DNA of 64,000 nt from Porcincola intestinalis (GCF_009696445.1 NZ_VULZ01000007.1:96594-160593), one strand, 5' to 3'. Numbered from the stretch's first letter, positions 45,590 to 54,888 are shown. Notes: a model not told the origin generated them from the sequence alone. Made by a program: numbers and translations.

Positions 45590-46275
45590 ATACAAATACA
45601 GAGAACAAAGACATTACGGCTAATGCAACTGTCCCTCAGGCGGACACGTCGGAGCCGATCGATTTCACCTACATCGAGAACGCCAGAAAGCCGGTCGGCG
45701 AGCTGGGCGGAACCGTCCTGGATGACATGAACGAGAGTCATGCCGCCCTTACCGAATGGGGCTTTGCGCACCTTCATTTTGGAAGCACCGTCCTGGACGT
45801 AGGCTGCGGCGGGGGCAATGCGCTCCGCCTCGCCATGCATCAGGATCCCGGCGCGGCATTCTTCGGCATCGACTACTCCGACGTATCAATTGAAAAAGCG
45901 ACGGCCTTCAACGGGGAGGCCGTGATGAGCGGGCGGCTGAGCCTGAAGAAAGCCTCTGTCAGCAGCCTGCCCTTCGGGGACGGTTTCTTTGACACCGTCT
46001 ACTCGGTTGAAAGCTACTTCTTCTGGCCGGATCTTCCCAATGATATGAGGGAAATCTGCCGTGTCCTGAAATCCGGCGGCACCTTTGCCATCATCGTGGA
46101 AATGGTTGCCGGGGACATGAGCGATCGTTTTGAAAAGATCACCGAGCACCTTCACATGAATGTGCTTGCCCCGGAGCAGCTCGCTGAAGTCTACAGACAG
46201 GCCGGATTCACAGACGTGACGTATGACTGGGACAAGGAAAAAGGCTGGCTCGTCATGCAGGGCAGGAAAGCCTGA
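45586..46275 (+). CDS. Class I SAM-dependent methyltransferase
   Basis: A 229-residue Rossmann-like methyltransferase. SAM motif I is VLDVGCGGGNALRLA near residue 66, the acidic motif is FFGIDYSDVSI, and the post-motif segment is LPFGDGFFDTVYSVESYFFW. It starts with GTG overlapping the stop of the FAD gene. Small molecules or lipids are likely substrates. It sits in the four-gene run that ends with a MurG-like glycosyltransferase. Confidence 0.9.
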   Translation: MNTNTENKDITANATVPQADTSEPIDFTYIENARKPVGELGGTVLDDMNESHAALTEWGFAHLHFGSTVLDVGCGGGNALRLAMHQDPGAAFFGIDYSDVSIEKATAFNGEAVMSGRLSLKKASVSSLPFGDGFFDTVYSVESYFFWPDLPNDMREICRVLKSGGTFAIIVEMVAGDMSDRFEKITEHLHMNVLAPEQLAEVYRQAGFTDVTYDWDKEKGWLVMQGRKA

Positions 46276-46327
46276 GGCCGGCAGCGCATGTGTCCGGGAG
46301 AAAATCGCTGAATCGGAGGGGATACAG

Positions 46328-46891
46328 ATGAGAAAAGCTGCTGTTCTGTTTCCGGGAATCGGCTACAGCGTCGAGAGACCGCTGCTTTACTATTCCGGAA
46401 AAATGGCAAGGGCGCAGGGATACGATGTCATCCCTGTTCCGTATTCAGGCTTTCCGAAAAAGCAGGCGGGAAGTCACGACATGCTGCTGAAGGCATTTCA
46501 GATTGGCAGAAACGAAGCGGAAGTACTTCTGAAGGACGCACATCTGGAAGCCTGCGACGATCTGATTTTCTTCTCGAAAAGCATCGGGACAGCGATCGGC
46601 GCGTCCTATGCCGACAATCACCACCTCGACCGGAAGGTCCGGCATGTCCTGTACACGCCTGTTGCCGAAACCTTTGATTTTCTGAAGGGCTCCGGAATCG
46701 CATTTCACGGCACAAAAGACCCCTGGGCGGAAAATGATGCCATTCTGAACACCTGCCGCAGATGCAAGATCCCGCTCTTTACCTTTGATGGCGCAAACCA
46801 CTCCCTTGAGATCGGTGATTTCCGGACGGACATCCAGAACCTGGAACAGATTATGGAAACCGTCTGGGACTACCTCTTCTCGGGGATGTAA
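46328..46891 (+). CDS. Small alpha/beta-hydrolase-like protein
   Basis: A 187-residue protein with the hallmarks of a minimal alpha/beta hydrolase. A nucleophile elbow FSKSIG (GxSxG-like, first Gly replaced), an acidic residue in GTKDPWA and a histidine in DGANHSLE make a plausible triad. The ATG at 46328 has GGAGGGG upstream. The substrate is unknown. It lies between the methyltransferase and the MurG-like gene. Confidence 0.75.
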   Translation: MRKAAVLFPGIGYSVERPLLYYSGKMARAQGYDVIPVPYSGFPKKQAGSHDMLLKAFQIGRNEAEVLLKDAHLEACDDLIFFSKSIGTAIGASYADNHHLDRKVRHVLYTPVAETFDFLKGSGIAFHGTKDPWAENDAILNTCRRCKIPLFTFDGANHSLEIGDFRTDIQNLEQIMETVWDYLFSGM

Positions 46892-46944
46892 CAACAATAC
46901 ACACTTTGACGGCGATTCATTCATTTACAGGGAACTGTTTCACT

Positions 46945-48021
46945 ATGAGTAAAAAAGTCGTTCTGACCGGCGGCGGAACCGCCGGCCATGTTACACCGAA
47001 CATTGCGCTGCTCCCGACGCTGAAAAAACTCGGGTATGAAGTCTCCTACATTGGTTCCTATAACGGAATTGAAAAAAAGCTGATCACGGAGCAGGGAATT
47101 TCATACAGCGGAATCGACTCCGGAAAACTCCGCAGGTACTTTGACTGGAAGAATTTTTCCGATCCCTTCCGCGTCCTGCACGGCTACTTTCAGGCGAAAC
47201 GCATCCTGAAGCGGACAAAGCCTGATGTAGTCTTCTCAAAGGGCGGCTTTGTCAGCGTGCCTGTTGTCCGCGCCGCCGCCAGCCTCCATATCCCGACCAT
47301 CATCCACGAGTCAGACATGACGCCCGGGCTGGCCAACAAACTGGCCATCCCGGCAGCACAGAAGGTCTGCTGCTCCTTCCCGGAGACCATGCAGTACCTC
47401 CCGAAGGACAAAGCCGTCCTGTCCGGCTCCCCTGTCCGTCAGGAGCTGTTTGAGGGTACCCGGGAAAACGGACTGCAGTTTACAGGTTTTCCGGATGATG
47501 GAAAACCCGTTCTCCTGGTCGTCGGCGGAAGCCAGGGAGCGGCCTGCATCAATTCTGCACTGCGCGCCTGCCTGCCGGAGCTTTTAAAACAGATGCGGAT
47601 CATCCATCTCTGCGGGAAGGGCAACCTGGATCCGTCCATCCATTATCCGGGCGAATATGTCCAGTATGAGTACATTGAAAGCGAGCTCAAGGACCTCTTC
47701 GCGCTCGCCGACATGGTTCTCTCGAGAGCCGGAGCCAACGCGATCTGCGAGCTGCTCGCGCTGCGCAAGCCGAATCTCCTGATTCCGCTCTCCGCGGCGG
47801 CCAGCAGAGGGGACCAGATCCTGAACGCGCGTTCCTACGAAAAACAGGGCTACAGTATGGTTCTGGAGGAGGAAAAGCTTACGCCGGGGATTCTGCCGGA
47901 GAAGCTCCAGGCTCTTTATGAAAACAGACAGCGCTATATCGACGCCATGAGCAGAGCAGCTCAGAGCAATGCCATCGATATCATCTGCGGGCTGATCACT
48001 TCCTGTTCAAATGTCACATAA
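46945..48021 (+). CDS. murG: MurG-like UDP-N-acetylglucosamine transferase
   Basis: A 358-residue GT28-family glycosyltransferase. MurG motifs seen: LTGGGTAGHVTPNIAL (loop 1), KGGFVSVPVVRAA, IIHESDMTPGLANKLA, VGGSQGAACIN and LSRAGANAICELLALRKPNLLIPLSAAASRGDQILNA. The canonical role is making lipid II from lipid I. It lies outside a division/cell wall cluster and next to a methyltransferase and hydrolase, so it may be a second, specialised copy, as many Clostridia have. It ends before a strong terminator. Confidence 0.9.
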   Translation: MSKKVVLTGGGTAGHVTPNIALLPTLKKLGYEVSYIGSYNGIEKKLITEQGISYSGIDSGKLRRYFDWKNFSDPFRVLHGYFQAKRILKRTKPDVVFSKGGFVSVPVVRAAASLHIPTIIHESDMTPGLANKLAIPAAQKVCCSFPETMQYLPKDKAVLSGSPVRQELFEGTRENGLQFTGFPDDGKPVLLVVGGSQGAACINSALRACLPELLKQMRIIHLCGKGNLDPSIHYPGEYVQYEYIESELKDLFALADMVLSRAGANAICELLALRKPNLLIPLSAAASRGDQILNARSYEKQGYSMVLEEEKLTPGILPEKLQALYENRQRYIDAMSRAAQSNAIDIICGLITSCSNVT

Positions 48022-48046
48022 ATGTGCATGATACATTTTCACTTCA

Positions 48047-48085
48047 TTCGGAGGTTCTCTGTGCAGACCTCCGAATTTCTTTTTT
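48047..48085 (+). terminator. Terminator after murG-like gene
   Basis: A perfect 9-bp TTCGGAGGT/ACCTCCGAA stem with an 11-base loop is followed by a run of ten mostly T bases. Confidence 0.92.
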
Positions 48086-48100
48086 CTGCCTCCGAAAGGG

Positions 48101-48129
48101 TTTACAGCCCGCATTGCAGATGATATAAA
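48101..48129 (+). promoter_or_regulatory. Promoter of the Tad pilin operon
   Basis: TTTACA (48101-48106) and TATAAA (48124-48129) are separated by 17 bases. Confidence 0.7.
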
Positions 48130-48405
48130 ACCATCATTCCCAATTCACTTTTCTTTTACATCTCTCTTTGAAAGCCACTCTGAGCATCCATCCTCTTCCC
48201 TCACATGAAGATCTCCAGATCTCAACCGGGTAGCCGATGGACCCTGATCTCTCTTCACGCTTCCAGCAGGTCTGTCTCCGGAAACGCATAAACCTCTTAC
48301 GCTGATGTGTACAGGCACAAGTCCGCCGTTCACTGCACAGGCATCTGAAGAGTCCCGCTCCGCAGAAAGATCCTGACGGAAAATCCCAAAGAAAGGAGGC
48401 TCCGT
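48130..48405 (+). other. Long untranslated leader of the Tad operon
   Basis: About 275 bases lie between the promoter and the Flp pilin start. No ORF of note is present. A segment near 48220-48240 (CCGGGTAGCCGATGGACC) looks structured. I could not match it to a known riboswitch; c-di-GMP class I hallmarks such as GCACAGGGCAAACC are absent. Confidence 0.35.
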
Positions 48406-48618
48406 ATGAACAGACTGGCTGCCCATCTCACCCATTTCTCTTCTCTCGCGCATTCTGCCGCCAGGGACTTCATCCAGGACGAGGACGGTGTCACCGTTGT
48501 TGAAATCATCCTGGTACTCGTAGTTCTGATTTCACTCGTCGTCATCTTCAGAAAGCAGCTCACGAATATCGTCAAGGACATCCTTGACCGGGCTGCAAGA
48601 GACGCAAGGGGCGTCTGA
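48406..48618 (+). CDS. Flp/Tad-type pilin-like protein
   Basis: A 70-residue prepilin. A short positive leader is followed by DEDGVTVVEIILVLVVLISLVVIFRKQLTNI: a cleavage-site-like Gly-Val, a Glu at mature position 5 or so and one hydrophobic helix that forms the pilus core. It would be processed by the prepilin peptidase encoded at 51432. AAAGGAGG is correctly spaced. Confidence 0.85.
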   Translation: MNRLAAHLTHFSSLAHSAARDFIQDEDGVTVVEIILVLVVLISLVVIFRKQLTNIVKDILDRAARDARGV

Positions 48619-48698
48619 TGGCACTGCATCCCCCACAAATGCCGGCAATCATGCCGGAGGTGTCTGATGACGCATCCTGATGCGTAACCGGAGGGCAT

Positions 48699-50489
48699 AT
48701 GAGGCGCTCGCGTGCGGTTATCACCGTTTTTTTCAGTCTTCTGAGTATTCTGTTTCTCAGTCTGATGTTCACATGCGCCGAGGCGGTCCGATATCGCAGT
48801 GCGCGCGCACACTGCGCCAATCTGACAGCGGTCGGAAGCTGGTCGGTATTCTCCGAGTTTGAGAACCGGCTGCTTGAAAAATTCGACCTGTTCGGCATCC
48901 ACAGCGCGGGAGGCGGCGCAAGCCTGTCCATCCCGAAGCTTAATGAATCCCTGAAATCCTGGATGGATGAAAACGCTGATGTCCGGGGATCGATCAGCGA
49001 AAAGCTGCCCGGACTGACATTTGACCCCTTCCAGGTAACAGTCCAGTCGACCGAGATCACCGCGTATGCTCTTCTCTCAGACAAAAGAGGCGAGTATTTC
49101 TACCAGCAGGCAGTGGATTTCATGCATGAAACGGCATGGATGAATGCGCTTGGCAAGCTTTCAGACGCTGCAAAATCCGCAAAAGACGCACAGGAGGCAT
49201 TGAAAACCTATGAACAATCAAAAAAAGATGCTGACAAAAAGGCTAGACAGCTCAAAGAGAAAACAAAGCAGCTTGAGGGGACCCTCAAGGCCGATTCGGA
49301 CACCGACTCTTCTCAAACGGGTTCCGTCGTCATCATCGGCGCGGACAACTCCGCCTCTGTGGGATCCTCCCCCGACGGCCTGTCTCCTTCTCAGCAGCAG
49401 ATGAAGGCTGAAAAAGAAAAAGCCTCCAGGGTCAAAAACCCCCTCTGGAAGATGATCACGCTCAGCTGGAAGAATGTCCTTCCGCTCGTCTGCGGAGATC
49501 TGAACATCTCCGCAGGAAAACTTCCCGGAAAGGAACTTCTGTCCAAACGCCGGAAAGAGTCCGGTATGCTCGACCTTGATCAGAAACGCGGCGGCGCGGC
49601 GGATAACCTGCTGTTTCGAGAATACCTGCTCGATCATTTTCCCAGATGGCATTCCGATGAGCCGGCTGCCCGCCTGAAGTACCAGATTGAATATCTTATC
49701 GGCGGGACTGCCTCCGATTCAAAAAACCTGAAAAAGACCGTGAATCGGCTGATTCTTCTCCGCGAGGCGTACAACTATCTCCATCTTCAGAAAGACCCGA
49801 AGGCACTGAAGGAAACCTCCACCCTTGCTGCGCTGATTCTGGGCTGGACCGGCAATGCTGCTCTGATTGAATCGTTCCGGGAACTTCTCGTGATCTACTG
49901 GGCATACGGAGAATCTCTGTACGACGTCCGAATTCTGATGCACAAAGGGAAGGTTCCCCTGATCAAGACCACTACTGACTGGCACGTCCCCTTAAGCCAG
50001 CTCCATGACCTTCCGTCACGACTGGAGAAGGCTGACCGGACAGCCGGAAAAGGGCTTGCCTATGCTGATTACCTGCGGCTTCTTCTGAATATGCAGTCCG
50101 TCAAGGTTCAGAAGGAACGGGCCCTCGATCTTATCGAGCTCAATCTTCAGAGTGAGGAAGGCTGCGAGACGTTCCGGGCAGACGCCTGCGTCATCGCCAT
50201 GAAGAATGTCTGCACATTCCGCATCCGTCCCGTCTTCTCTGCCGTTCCAAAGTCTTTCCTTGGTACAGGGTATTCCGGCGGAGAGATCCGGATTGAAGGC
50301 GGATTTGCATACTTATGCAGCTTTCGGTTCACCAGACCGAACCCTGTTTTTTGTCCCGTCAACGCTGACCACGCAAGTGAGGTGAGAAAGGATGTCCTTT
50401 CCAGGCAGAATGCAATCCGAATTACAATTATGTGTTCTCAGTCCCCTCTCCATCCCATCTACAGGCGGCAGCTCTGCACGCCCGGCTGA
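48699..50489 (+). CDS. DUF5702-type Tad-locus protein
   Basis: A 596-residue protein with an N-terminal membrane segment (VITVFFSLLSILFLSLMFTCAEAVRYRSARA) and a large extracytoplasmic part containing a Lys/Glu-rich coiled coil (about 150-240). This matches the DUF5702 proteins of clostridial Tad loci, thought to be minor pilus components or tip structures. GGAGGG precedes the ATG. The last ~35 residues read through a region that also encodes the start of the next gene, a 98-base overlap. Confidence 0.82.
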   Translation: MRRSRAVITVFFSLLSILFLSLMFTCAEAVRYRSARAHCANLTAVGSWSVFSEFENRLLEKFDLFGIHSAGGGASLSIPKLNESLKSWMDENADVRGSISEKLPGLTFDPFQVTVQSTEITAYALLSDKRGEYFYQQAVDFMHETAWMNALGKLSDAAKSAKDAQEALKTYEQSKKDADKKARQLKEKTKQLEGTLKADSDTDSSQTGSVVIIGADNSASVGSSPDGLSPSQQQMKAEKEKASRVKNPLWKMITLSWKNVLPLVCGDLNISAGKLPGKELLSKRRKESGMLDLDQKRGGAADNLLFREYLLDHFPRWHSDEPAARLKYQIEYLIGGTASDSKNLKKTVNRLILLREAYNYLHLQKDPKALKETSTLAALILGWTGNAALIESFRELLVIYWAYGESLYDVRILMHKGKVPLIKTTTDWHVPLSQLHDLPSRLEKADRTAGKGLAYADYLRLLLNMQSVKVQKERALDLIELNLQSEEGCETFRADACVIAMKNVCTFRIRPVFSAVPKSFLGTGYSGGEIRIEGGFAYLCSFRFTRPNPVFCPVNADHASEVRKDVLSRQNAIRITIMCSQSPLHPIYRRQLCTPG

Positions 50490-51435
50490 GAACCCAGACA
50501 AATCTGCCATGCTGACGCTGGCTGTAAAGAATCAGTGCAGCTGCGGAAGCATTCAACCAACACACTCAGGAAAGGAAAACGCACTCTCTCCCACAAAAAA
50601 GCGGTCAGGATTCCCCTCAATCCGCCGGATTGAACCGCGCCGAAGAAGGACATCCTCTCCCGCCTCACTTACAGTTGAAGCCGCGCTGGAACTCCCCCTG
50701 TTTTTCCTGTGCATGGTGCTGATTCTGCACCTGTCCGTCGTTTTCAGAGTCGCTGCGGAATTCTCTGGAAATATGACTCAGGCGGCAGAACAGCTTTCCT
50801 TATTTGCCTACTCCCGCGCCTATGAGGACTCCAACCAGTTGCTTCGCGGGGCTCTCTCCGATGCCTGGGTACACAGCCAGGTCATCCCGAAGGCCACAGA
50901 CAAGGAGGTCATCCAGCATCCCTCCTTTCTGCTCTCATCTTTTCTGAAGGAGAACAGCCGCATCTCCCTTGTCCTCACCTATCAGATCAAAGCGCCTGTT
51001 TCGGTCATCCGGCTTCCCTGGAAAATCTTCGTTCAGAAGATCACCATCCGCGGCTTTACAGGCCGTAAAAGTGTCTCGGGCGAGAACAGCGGCGAAGACA
51101 GCGTAAAGGAAAACCGGGAGGTTTATGTGACAGACTCCGGAACGGTCTACCACACGGATGCTGACTGCTCCCACCTGAAACTGACTGTCGCGCAGATCCC
51201 CCGCCCGCAGCTGAAAACCGTCCGGAATTATAAGGGTTCAATCTACAAAATCTGCCGGTACTGCGGCTCGAAGAATCCCGGAAGCAGCACTGTTCTTGTA
51301 AACCCCTACGGTGATGCCTGGCACACCAGCTCCGCCTGTCCGGGGCTGAAGAGAAGCATCCGGACTGTTCATGCAGAGGATGTCCATGACCTGCGCGAGT
51401 GTCTGGACTGTGCGAAAAGGAGGGCTGCGGCATGA
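50392..51435 (+). CDS. TadE-like pseudopilin with C-terminal cysteine-rich domain
   Basis: A 347-residue protein. A TadE-type membrane segment (SLTVEAALELPLFFLCMVLILHLSVVFRVA, about residues 93-122) has the conserved Glu. The C-terminal ~110 residues hold two repeats of the form YHTDADCSHLKL...CRYCGS and WHTSSACPGLKR...CLDC. These are paired Cys/His clusters that may form disulfides or bind metal. The start at 50392 has GAGGTG seven bases upstream but overlaps the previous gene by 98 bases; an internal ATG at 50509 lacks an RBS. Confidence 0.8.
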   Translation: MSFPGRMQSELQLCVLSPLSIPSTGGSSARPAENPDKSAMLTLAVKNQCSCGSIQPTHSGKENALSPTKKRSGFPSIRRIEPRRRRTSSPASLTVEAALELPLFFLCMVLILHLSVVFRVAAEFSGNMTQAAEQLSLFAYSRAYEDSNQLLRGALSDAWVHSQVIPKATDKEVIQHPSFLLSSFLKENSRISLVLTYQIKAPVSVIRLPWKIFVQKITIRGFTGRKSVSGENSGEDSVKENREVYVTDSGTVYHTDADCSHLKLTVAQIPRPQLKTVRNYKGSIYKICRYCGSKNPGSSTVLVNPYGDAWHTSSACPGLKRSIRTVHAEDVHDLRECLDCAKRRAAA

Positions 51436-51875
51436 CCTGGAACCTGCTGATTTCCTACCTCGCAGCCCTGGTCTATCTCCTGCTGAGCGCCAGAAGCGAC
51501 CTGAAGTACCGTTCGATCCATCCGCTTTACGCCATTCTGACCGCTGCTGCAGCGCTGCCCTTCAATCTGCTGACCGGTCTGTACCCGCCGGCGGAGCTTG
51601 TATATCTGCTCGGCGGCGGGGCTTTCCTGTTTCTGATTTCCTTTGCCAGTCACTTTGCTCTGGGAGCCGGTGACTGCTTCGTCATCACCGCCTGCGGCTT
51701 TCTGATCGGTTTCTCCGAAGAGATTGCCTGCGTGACATCCGGTTTCCTGTTTTGCGCCATATGGTCCTTCTCCCTTCTTCTTCGGAAAAAAGCCGGCAGA
51801 AAGGACACGCTTCCATTTCTGCCCTTCCTGTTTGCCGGGCACCTGACTGTCTTCACACTCAATCTGATCACCTGA
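51432..51875 (+). CDS. Prepilin peptidase (TadV/CpaA type, A24 family)
   Basis: A 147-residue integral membrane aspartic protease. Two predicted catalytic aspartates are seen, in SARSDLKYR (about D23) and in GAGDCFVI (about D79, the GxGD motif), with about five transmembrane segments. It cleaves the leaders of the Flp pilin and TadE-like proteins in this operon. ATG 51432 overlaps the previous stop by four bases and has GGAGGG upstream. Confidence 0.9.
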   Translation: MTWNLLISYLAALVYLLLSARSDLKYRSIHPLYAILTAAAALPFNLLTGLYPPAELVYLLGGGAFLFLISFASHFALGAGDCFVITACGFLIGFSEEIACVTSGFLFCAIWSFSLLLRKKAGRKDTLPFLPFLFAGHLTVFTLNLIT

Positions 51876-51888
51876 GAGGATCCAATTC

Positions 51889-52383
51889 ATGTCGAAACTG
51901 TTTTCTGCTGCTTTTATTTTTGCCAGAACACGCCTTTCCGCAGTTTTCACCGTGGAAGCCGCCCTTCTGATGGCTCTGATCCTTCCTGTCCTGCTCAGCC
52001 TGATCTATCTGGGATTCCTTGACCATGACCGCGGTGTCCTGCAGGGCGCTGCCTGTGAAACCGCCGCCCTGGCTGACAACAGTGTTCCAGATAAAGCCCG
52101 CGCGAACAAACTGCGTACCCTTACAGAAGGAATCGGAAAGGATGCTGTCCTTGTATCCCGCAGCCTGGAGTCTTCTTTTTCGCTCAGCAAGGATTTGGTC
52201 CAGGTTTCCTACACAGGAAGCATGAAGGTCCCTGGCCTTCTTCCGCGGCTTTTCGGCAGGGAAACACTCCCGACCGGGCGGACCTTTTCGAGGAAACTGT
52301 TTTCTCCTGCTCCCGCCATCCGGAAAATCCGGGGACTGCGGTATCTCAGCTCCAGGCTGAACGGAAAAGAGGATTCATCGTGA
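51889..52383 (+). CDS. TadE-like minor pseudopilin
   Basis: A 164-residue protein with a short basic leader and a TadE-type segment (FTVEAALLMALILPVLLSLIYLGFLDHDR), with Glu early in the helix as in the other pseudopilins. The remainder is an extracytoplasmic domain of unknown fold. Its end overlaps the FHA gene by four bases. Confidence 0.82.
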   Translation: MSKLFSAAFIFARTRLSAVFTVEAALLMALILPVLLSLIYLGFLDHDRGVLQGAACETAALADNSVPDKARANKLRTLTEGIGKDAVLVSRSLESSFSLSKDLVQVSYTGSMKVPGLLPRLFGRETLPTGRTFSRKLFSPAPAIRKIRGLRYLSSRLNGKEDSS

Positions 52384-53831
52384 ATATCACCGTTATCAAA
52401 GAAACAGACCAGGCATACCTCTCTCTGGACGGATTTGATCCTCAGGAATATGGCTATGCTGTCAATATGGTACAGAACTGTCCACTTGAAGGTCTCCTGC
52501 CGGTCCATATCTTTTTCTGCGACGGCAAAAGTCTTGTGCGGTACCGCATCACCGGTTTTACTTCCCTTACAGAACGGTTCAATGACAGTCCGCTTCGACT
52601 GGCTGACCTCCGGAACATCCTCTACACCCTCCGCGATATCTGTCAGAGGCTTCCGGAATACCTGCTGTCCTCAGAGGATCTTCTCCTCGATCCGGAAAAA
52701 CTGTTCATCAGTCCCGGCGACAGTAAAGTCCATGTCTGTTATATCCCCGGTCTCCCGACCATGCTTCCTTCCAGCCGGATGCTTCTTGCGGAGTTTCTTC
52801 TGAAGCATACCGACCATGCGGACCAGCTCGCGTCCGCCCTGGTATACCGGTTCTATGATCAGGTATCCGAGAACAGCCGGTCTCTGTCTGATGCGCTCGC
52901 CCAGACGCTCCAAAGCCAGCCCGATCCCGACTCGAATCCGGGATCCGCGGCTTCTTCCACGCCGCTATCGGGCTGTCCATCCGGAGAAAGTCCCTCCCCC
53001 GTTTTCCAGAACACTGCCGAATCCGGGATCTCCGCAGCGCATGCCTCCTGTGCATCGAAACCTTCCTCTGTCCCTCATCCCCATCCCTCTCTCTCGGACA
53101 CCGGCTGTCCGACACCCCGGCCGGCGGTCCCGAAGGTCATCCGGGAAAGGATGGAGCATGACCGGAAAACCCTGATCCTGCTTCTTCTGGCTTTCTCCCT
53201 GCTGGGCATCGGCTGCGCAGTTGCCCTGAAAATGGACGCTGCACAGATCGGCGGAATCGGTTTTCTGACTGCCTCCGTCATCTGGCTGGTCAGGCAGCAG
53301 CAGGTCAAAAAAAGAAGTGAACTCCGGAATATCTGGTCTGATGAGGAGCAGGAGATGGAAGACGATGATACCTTCTACCGTTCTCTTCTGCGTGAGGTGT
53401 ATGCGGATCAGGACAACGCCCCACAAGGTCCTCCGTTTTATCCCCGGGACAACATTCCACCGGGTTCTCCCTCTTTCCCCCAGGGTAGCATTTCGCAGGA
53501 CTCCAAGTCCTTCCCGGTGAATGACACACCGGCCGGATCATCCTGCCTCCAAAGCCTCTCCCCCGAACAGTACAACGACATCCCTCTTCACAGGCGGCTA
53601 CTCATTATCGGAAAGAGCCCCAGAGAGTGTGACATCTGCCTGAAGTCCGACACCGTCAGCCGGATTCATGCCAGAATTGAACGCGTCTCTGACACCTATT
53701 ATCTGACCGATCTGTTCTCCACGAACGGCACCTTCCTGGATGGACGCAGGCTGGAGCCCAACCATGCCTCCCCCATCCCGCCTGGCGCGGAGATCCGGAT
53801 CGCCGGGTACCGTTACCGTGCAAATCTCTAA
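52380..53831 (+). CDS. FHA domain protein with DUF6382-like N-terminus
   Basis: A 483-residue protein found at the end of clostridial Tad operons. An N-terminal ~170-residue domain (VNMVQNCPLEGLLPVHIFFCDG...) is followed by a Pro/Ser-rich linker, two transmembrane helices (about 262-302) and a C-terminal FHA domain (about 405-483) with IGKSPRECDICL, VSRIHARIE and LFSTNGTFLDG. The FHA domain should bind phosphothreonine, suggesting phospho-control of pilus assembly. It starts with GTG in a GTGA overlap. Confidence 0.85.
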   Translation: MNITVIKETDQAYLSLDGFDPQEYGYAVNMVQNCPLEGLLPVHIFFCDGKSLVRYRITGFTSLTERFNDSPLRLADLRNILYTLRDICQRLPEYLLSSEDLLLDPEKLFISPGDSKVHVCYIPGLPTMLPSSRMLLAEFLLKHTDHADQLASALVYRFYDQVSENSRSLSDALAQTLQSQPDPDSNPGSAASSTPLSGCPSGESPSPVFQNTAESGISAAHASCASKPSSVPHPHPSLSDTGCPTPRPAVPKVIRERMEHDRKTLILLLLAFSLLGIGCAVALKMDAAQIGGIGFLTASVIWLVRQQQVKKRSELRNIWSDEEQEMEDDDTFYRSLLREVYADQDNAPQGPPFYPRDNIPPGSPSFPQGSISQDSKSFPVNDTPAGSSCLQSLSPEQYNDIPLHRRLLIIGKSPRECDICLKSDTVSRIHARIERVSDTYYLTDLFSTNGTFLDGRRLEPNHASPIPPGAEIRIAGYRYRANL

Positions 53832-53841
53832 CGGTAAGCAG

Positions 53842-53870
53842 TTCACCCCCGGCATTAAACGTGCTATCAT
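53842..53870 (+). promoter_or_regulatory. Promoter immediately upstream of rhomboid gene
   Basis: TTCACC (53842-53847) and TATCAT (53865-53870) are 17 bases apart. The expected transcription start falls on or next to the ATG at 53877. Confidence 0.55.
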
Positions 53871-53876
53871 GGCCCT

Positions 53877-54494
53877 ATGAATGAGCTGATCTATTTTTTC
53901 AAAACCAGAAAAAAGGCAAACCTGACCATCGTCATCATCAATGTCGTAGTCTACATCGTCCTTGCCCTGACAGGAGACCCGGCTGACTCTGCATTCATGC
54001 TGAGGCATGGCGCCTGCTACCTCCCCGCTGTCATAAACGGCGAGTACTACAGGCTGTTTACCTCCATGTTCCTGCACTTTGGTTTTTACCACATTGTCTA
54101 CAACATGCTGAGTCTGATCTTCCTCGGTGACATTCTGGAGACCATCGCAGGACCTGTCCGCTACCTGGTCATCTATCTGGCCGGCGGAATCGGAGGCAAT
54201 CTTCTGTCACTGGCCGTCAGTATGAAAACCGGGAGCTACGCTGTCTCAGCAGGCGCCTCCGGCGCGATCTTCTCCGTCATCGGGGCACTGCTCTACATCG
54301 CCCTGCGAAACAGGGGCACCTTCGGAGAGCGGAACATGAAAAAGCTGGTCTTCATGGTCGTCCTGATGATCATGCAGGGAACGGTTGACAAGGGTGTCGA
54401 TGGTGCTGCCCATCTTGGCGGCCTGATCAGCGGCTTTCTTCTGGGCATTCTTCTTTACCATCAGAAAAGGAGCACACAATATGAAAGACTGTAA
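53877..54494 (+). CDS. Rhomboid family intramembrane serine protease
   Basis: A 205-residue polytopic membrane protein. The catalytic serine is in SAGASGAIFSVIGALL (about residue 127) and the histidine in GAAHLGGLISGF (about 178). HFGFYHIVYNMLSLIFLG provides the oxyanion-side His/Asn motif. It cleaves transmembrane segments of other proteins. No ribosome binding site is visible and the promoter lies directly upstream, so translation may be leaderless. Its end overlaps the HIT gene by 14 bases. Confidence 0.92.
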   Translation: MNELIYFFKTRKKANLTIVIINVVVYIVLALTGDPADSAFMLRHGACYLPAVINGEYYRLFTSMFLHFGFYHIVYNMLSLIFLGDILETIAGPVRYLVIYLAGGIGGNLLSLAVSMKTGSYAVSAGASGAIFSVIGALLYIALRNRGTFGERNMKKLVFMVVLMIMQGTVDKGVDGAAHLGGLISGFLLGILLYHQKRSTQYERL

Positions 54495-54888
54495 CTGCAT
54501 CTTCTGTAAAATCGCCAACGGAGAGATTCCCTCAGCCACGCTTTATGAAGATTCGGATTTCCGGGTCATCCTTGACCTGAATCCTGCCTCTAAGGGGCAC
54601 GCGCTGGTTCTTCCGAAGGAACACTACGCGAATGTTTTTGAGCTTCCCGAGGACCTTGCCGGAAAAGCTTTTGTGGTCGCGAAAAAGGTTGCTTCAAGAC
54701 TGTCTGAAGGACTCGGTGCGATCGGTTTTAACATCGTCCAGAATAACGGGGAGCCGGCAGGACAGACGGTTTTTCATTTCCATATCCACCTGATTCCCCG
54801 CTATGAGGGAGACACCGTGCATGTCGGTTGGAAGCCCGGCACGCTGTCCGATGACGACAAGAAGGAAATTCTGGATCTCTTTGAATAA
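54481..54888 (+). CDS. HIT family nucleotide hydrolase
   Basis: A 135-residue histidine-triad protein with CIFCKIANGEIPS at the N-terminus (two of the zinc-site residues) and the active site HFHIHLIPRY near residue 98. It is of the Hint type that splits adenosine phosphoramidates. AGGAG lies upstream within the rhomboid gene. Confidence 0.95.
   Translation: MKDCNCIFCKIANGEIPSATLYEDSDFRVILDLNPASKGHALVLPKEHYANVFELPEDLAGKAFVVAKKVASRLSEGLGAIGFNIVQNNGEPAGQTVFHFHIHLIPRYEGDTVHVGWKPGTLSDDDKKEILDLFE

Noticed and set aside
48130..48405. c-di-GMP riboswitch in the Tad operon leader
   Set aside because: One GGTAGCCGATGG-like stretch is present, but the conserved GCACAGGGCAAACC and GACGCAAAGCC elements are missing.
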